From positions 124,001 to 188,000 of the forward strand of contig OMWB01000001.1 in NCBI GenBank assembly GCA_900314645.1: DNA of 64,000 nt, written 5' to 3'. Origin of the DNA: an uncultured Actinomycetes bacterium (GTDB lineage: Bacteria > Actinomycetota > Coriobacteriia > Coriobacteriales > Atopobiaceae). Shown in pieces: positions 60,992 through 64,000 of the stretch. The notes under the pieces are model-generated. The model was given only the letters and a program-made list of their open reading frames with translations. It searched no databases and was not told the DNA's origin. Numbering within the stretch: position 1 is the stretch's first letter; each line of letters begins with the position of its first letter. Position numbers and translations under genes: made by a program.

Positions 60992-62590
60992 ATGGCGTCT
61001 GCATATGGCTGGCTCTCGCTGGTGCCTCCCATCGTGGCCATAACGATGGCAATCAAGACGCGCAGGCCCATTTCTTCGCTTCTTGCGGGAGTCTTTGTGG
61101 GCTACTGCATATACGTATGGTTTGCGCCTGACAAGACGATGCTTGCCGTGGCAAACCCAGTGCTCGGTCCCTTCTACGAGACCATAGCGGCCCTTTTGGA
61201 CTCCTTCGCCGACCCAGAGAGTGTCACCCTCTTTGCGTTCATTGCCATCCTTGGTGGCATCGTGCAGATTCTGGTGGTCGCAGGTGGTGCCGAGGCCTTT
61301 GCGAGTTGGTCGGAAGCGCGCATCCATTCGCGCCGCAGCGCCCAGCTCGCCACCTTTGGCATGGGCATCTCCATCCTCATTGACGACTACTTCAATGCGC
61401 TTACCGTGGGCAACGTGATGCGGCCCATCACTGATCGGCTGCACATCAGTCGCGCGAAGCTTGCCTACAACATTGACTCGACGTCGGCTCCAGACACCAT
61501 CTTGTTCCCGATGTCGAGCTGGGTGGCAACGTGCGTTTTGCTCATCAGTCCCTTGCTCGAGCAGTATGGTTTTCCCGATACGGGCCTTCTGGCATTTCTC
61601 AAGACCATCCCGTACAACTACTACTCATGTTTGACGCTCCTGTTCGTGATTCTGGTGTCGTGGTGGGACATCAACATCGGTCCCATGGTGGAGTACGAGC
61701 GTGCGGCACGCGAGGGCCATGACAGCACGCGCCACGAGACCGTTGACGAGTACGCTGGCCGTGCGGCTACGAACAAAGCGCAGGCGCTTGACCTGATGGC
61801 CCCCATGCTGGTACTGGCATTTCTTGCGGTCTTCTTCATGTTGGGCACGGGGGGAATCTATAAGGGAGCGAGCGTGGTCGAGGCGATGCAGAATGCCAAC
61901 TCCACGCTGGCGCTGGTATATGCGGGTGTCGCTACGCTCGTGTTTGTGTACGTGCTGTATATACCACGCGGGCTCATGACGGTGGACGAATTCGGCAAGG
62001 CGTTCATGGCGGGTCTGAAAGACATGATTGACGCGATGGCCATGCTGCTTCTGGCCTGGACCGTCTCGAAGGTCATGGGTGACGAGGTGCTGTCGACTGG
62101 TCCGTTCGTGGCAAGTCTGGTGCCCACCACGACGCCTCCGGTGCTTTTGCCCCTCACTATTTTCATCGCGACGGGCGCCATCGCCTTCACGACGGGCGTC
62201 TCGTGGGGAGCCATGGCCATCATGATTCCCCCCGCAATTGCTATCTGTGCCCGTGTTGCTCCAGAGACCATCTCGATGGTACTTGGTGGCGTGTTTGCGG
62301 GCGTCATCTTTGGAGACCACTGCTCGCCGCTCTCGGACACCACCATCCTCTCGTCCACGGGGGCAGGCTGTAATCATATCGACCACGTGCGCTCCCAGCT
62401 TCCCTATGCGCTTGTATCGGGGGCGGTCGCCTGCGTGGCATTCGTGTTTGTGGCGCTGGTGCGCAACCCGTGGGCAGGTTTGGCGTTTGGCCTCTGTGCC
62501 ATGTGGGCGGTTGCCTACCTGCTGCACCGTTACTGCGACCGCGCGGAAGCAACGTGGAGGGAGGCTCACGACATCGTTGATACCCCTTAG
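60992..62590 (+). CDS. NhaC-family Na+/H+ antiporter-like transporter
   Basis: A 532-residue membrane protein of the NhaC/MleN antiporter family with about 12 hydrophobic segments. Landmarks are FGMGISILIDDYFNALTVGNVMRPITD near residue 125, STSAPDTILFPMSSWVAT near 168, the TTGVSWGAMAIMIPPAIAI stretch near 400 and FGDHCSPLSDTTILSSTGAGC near 440, all family motifs. NhaC-type proteins often accompany arginine and agmatine deiminase genes, where they may exchange sodium, protons or polyamines. ATG 60992 follows AGAAGGGAGG. It is transcribed with the pathway genes. Confidence 0.88.
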   Translation: MASAYGWLSLVPPIVAITMAIKTRRPISSLLAGVFVGYCIYVWFAPDKTMLAVANPVLGPFYETIAALLDSFADPESVTLFAFIAILGGIVQILVVAGGAEAFASWSEARIHSRRSAQLATFGMGISILIDDYFNALTVGNVMRPITDRLHISRAKLAYNIDSTSAPDTILFPMSSWVATCVLLISPLLEQYGFPDTGLLAFLKTIPYNYYSCLTLLFVILVSWWDINIGPMVEYERAAREGHDSTRHETVDEYAGRAATNKAQALDLMAPMLVLAFLAVFFMLGTGGIYKGASVVEAMQNANSTLALVYAGVATLVFVYVLYIPRGLMTVDEFGKAFMAGLKDMIDAMAMLLLAWTVSKVMGDEVLSTGPFVASLVPTTTPPVLLPLTIFIATGAIAFTTGVSWGAMAIMIPPAIAICARVAPETISMVLGGVFAGVIFGDHCSPLSDTTILSSTGAGCNHIDHVRSQLPYALVSGAVACVAFVFVALVRNPWAGLAFGLCAMWAVAYLLHRYCDRAEATWREAHDIVDTP

Positions 62591-62728
62591 CGCTGTGATA
62601 CAGTCCGTGACCTGCTGTTTGTTAAAAGGCGTCCGATGGAGCAGACGCTATACTGCCATAGAAAAAGGTGAGGAACGTTTCCCAATCATGGTGACACGCC
62701 GCCAAGCCCTGTTGTGAAAGGAGCCACT

Positions 62729-64000
62729 GTGGAAAAGAAGTCCTTGTCGTTCTTTACGATCATCTCAACGGTGATCTGCGTCGTCTTTGTTTGCGAGGCT
62801 GCCGCGCCTGCTGCGGCCATTGGCAACCAGCAGTTCTTCTGGTGGGTGTTCCTGATCATCACGTTCCTGATTCCGTACGGCCTGGCTGTTGCGGAGCTCG
62901 GCACCGCGTATGAGAGTGAGGGCGGCATCATCGACTGGATTCGCGATGGCTTAGGGGACAAGTGGGCCGCACGCGCCGCGTACTATTACTGGGTCAACTA
63001 CCCGTTCTGGATTGCATCGCTGGCCACCCTGTTCCCCTTCATCATGACGATGATCACGGGCTATACGTATGACTTCGAGGCAAACATCTGGGTGACACTT
63101 GCCATCGAGCTGGCCTTTACGTGGATTGTTACCTTCATGGCCTTCTCGCCCGTGGCTGATTCCGAGTGGGTTCTCAACGGTGGCGCCATCATCAAGGTTG
63201 CCGTTGCCGTAATCGTTGGCTGCGTCGGCATTTGGTATGCCTCTCAGAATGGCTTTGCGAGCGACATGAGCCCCGCCACCTTCCTGCCAGACCTTTCCGG
63301 CGGAAATGCCCTCGGCTACCTTTCGATCATCATCTTCAACTTCATGGGCTTCGAGGTCATCTGCACCATGGCTGGCGACATGGCAGACCCCAAGCACGAG
63401 ATTCCGCGTGCCGTGATTCTTGGTGGCGTTGCCATCGCGGTCATCTACCTGTTTGCGTCCTTTGGCATCGGTGCCGCCATCCCTGCCGACGAGATTGACC
63501 CCGACTTCGGCATGGTCGTCGCCCTTGAGAACATGGTGGGCAACGGCTTCCTGTTCAAGCTGGTTGCCGTCATGTTCCTCGTGACGATGTTTGCGAACAT
63601 GGCCTCTTGGTCGTTTGGCGTCAACTCCGTTGCCGCATACGCCGCCCAGACGGGCAACATGCCCAAGGCGTTCGGCAAGATGAACCCCAAGACCGGCATG
63701 CCTGACGGTGCCGCCATCATCAACGGAGTCGTGACCTCGCTTATTCTCTGCATCCAGCTCATTCCTAACGACTTCATCGCGAACAACATCTTCTGGATGC
63801 TCTTTGGCCTGTCGGTGGTCTTCCTGCTGCTCACCTACATCCCGATGTTCCCGGCATTTATGCATCTGCGTAAGGTTGACCCTGACCGGAAGCGCATCTA
63901 TGAGTTCCCCTTCAAGGGCGCCATGTTCAAGATCGCGCTGATTGTTCCGATGATTGAGCTCATCGCGGCAGTCATTGCTACGGTCATTCCCTTGTCTGCT
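62729..64000 (+). CDS. APC-family amino acid/polyamine permease, C-terminus beyond the window
   Basis: 424 residues are visible and the frame is open to the last base. It opens GTG, read as MEKKSLSFFTIISTVICVVF, with AAAPAAAIGNQQFFWW next and AELGTAYESEGGIIDWI near residue 60, the glycine-rich TM2 motif of APC antiporters; FMGFEVICTMAGDMADPKHEIPRAVIL near 205 is the APC TM6-TM7 region. Its place after agmatine deiminase and PtcA makes it a candidate agmatine/putrescine antiporter (AguD role), as inference. GTG 62729 follows GAAAGGAG. A TATACT-like -10 is at 62649. Confidence 0.85.
   Translation, partial: MEKKSLSFFTIISTVICVVFVCEAAAPAAAIGNQQFFWWVFLIITFLIPYGLAVAELGTAYESEGGIIDWIRDGLGDKWAARAAYYYWVNYPFWIASLATLFPFIMTMITGYTYDFEANIWVTLAIELAFTWIVTFMAFSPVADSEWVLNGGAIIKVAVAVIVGCVGIWYASQNGFASDMSPATFLPDLSGGNALGYLSIIIFNFMGFEVICTMAGDMADPKHEIPRAVILGGVAIAVIYLFASFGIGAAIPADEIDPDFGMVVALENMVGNGFLFKLVAVMFLVTMFANMASWSFGVNSVAAYAAQTGNMPKAFGKMNPKTGMPDGAAIINGVVTSLILCIQLIPNDFIANNIFWMLFGLSVVFLLLTYIPMFPAFMHLRKVDPDRKRIYEFPFKGAMFKIALIVPMIELIAAVIATVIPLSA

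Noticed and set aside
1..64000. tRNA or rRNA genes
   Set aside because: No cloverleaf with a T-arm GGTTCGAATCC-like signature or rRNA-like stretch was noticed in the intergenic gaps; a tRNAscan run would settle it.

Overview
The window is GC-rich, gene-dense DNA whose gene content fits a fermentative, anaerobic member of the Coriobacteriia (Actinomycetota), probably an Olsenella/Atopobiaceae-type gut or oral organism. The pointers are oxygen-sensitive ribonucleotide reductase (NrdD/NrdG), aldo-keto reductases fused to 4Fe-4S domains, an agmatine deiminase energy pathway, many sugar-catabolic genes each with its own RpiR or LacI regulator, and no respiratory genes. The taxonomic placement is inference from content and style; no rRNA or tRNA gene was seen.

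Layout. (1) 1-8.4 kb: a GH1 glycosidase start, an RpiR regulator, an esterase lipoprotein and an L-rhamnose cluster (kinase, aldolase, and an AraA/FucI-type isomerase in the slot where RhaA would be expected). (2) 8.5-14.1 kb: a membrane-anchored GH3 beta-glucosidase with reversed domain order, an Fe-S aldo-keto reductase, and an IS30-family element sitting inside a long palindrome. (3) 14.2-25.5 kb: SanA-like and DHH membrane proteins, a DUF89 phosphatase, then a disaccharide region: RpiR, PTS EIIC, ChbG deacetylase, a mini-EIIC, an MGT-type glycosyltransferase, another RpiR and a GH1 enzyme. (4) 25.6-38 kb: two poorly known proteins, an SSS symporter, a GH13 amylase, a second Fe-S aldo-keto reductase, a heterodimeric ABC exporter, a YbaK deacylase and a LacI regulator. 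(5) 38-41 kb: nrdDG with NrdR boxes. (6) 41.5-57 kb: housekeeping and envelope genes (MsrA, nuclease, nitroreductase, HAD, M16 protease, coiled-coil wall protein, UppP, LMW-PTP, ATP-grasp, U32, glycerate kinase, PcrA/UvrD, MscS). (7) 57.4-64 kb: agmatine catabolism (carbamate kinase, putrescine carbamoyltransferase, agmatine deiminase, an NhaC-type antiporter and an APC permease cut by the window end).

The most unusual feature is not a protein. The window is punctuated by about ten long, nearly perfect inverted repeats (arms of roughly 29-46 bp), almost all starting within 20 nt of a stop codon and mostly lacking a U-tract. Two subfamilies stand out. One shares the arm CGGAC(g/a)AYCAGGACGGAGG and occurs four times (one copy is a half element, one is split by the IS30 element with a CCG target duplication). 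The other, present three times (two inverted copies between nrdD and nrdG, one between ptcA and aguA), keeps a fixed internal core but has completely different, still perfectly paired, outer stems. That second pattern looks like a structured RNA or a palindromic mobile element and is the best candidate here for something undescribed.
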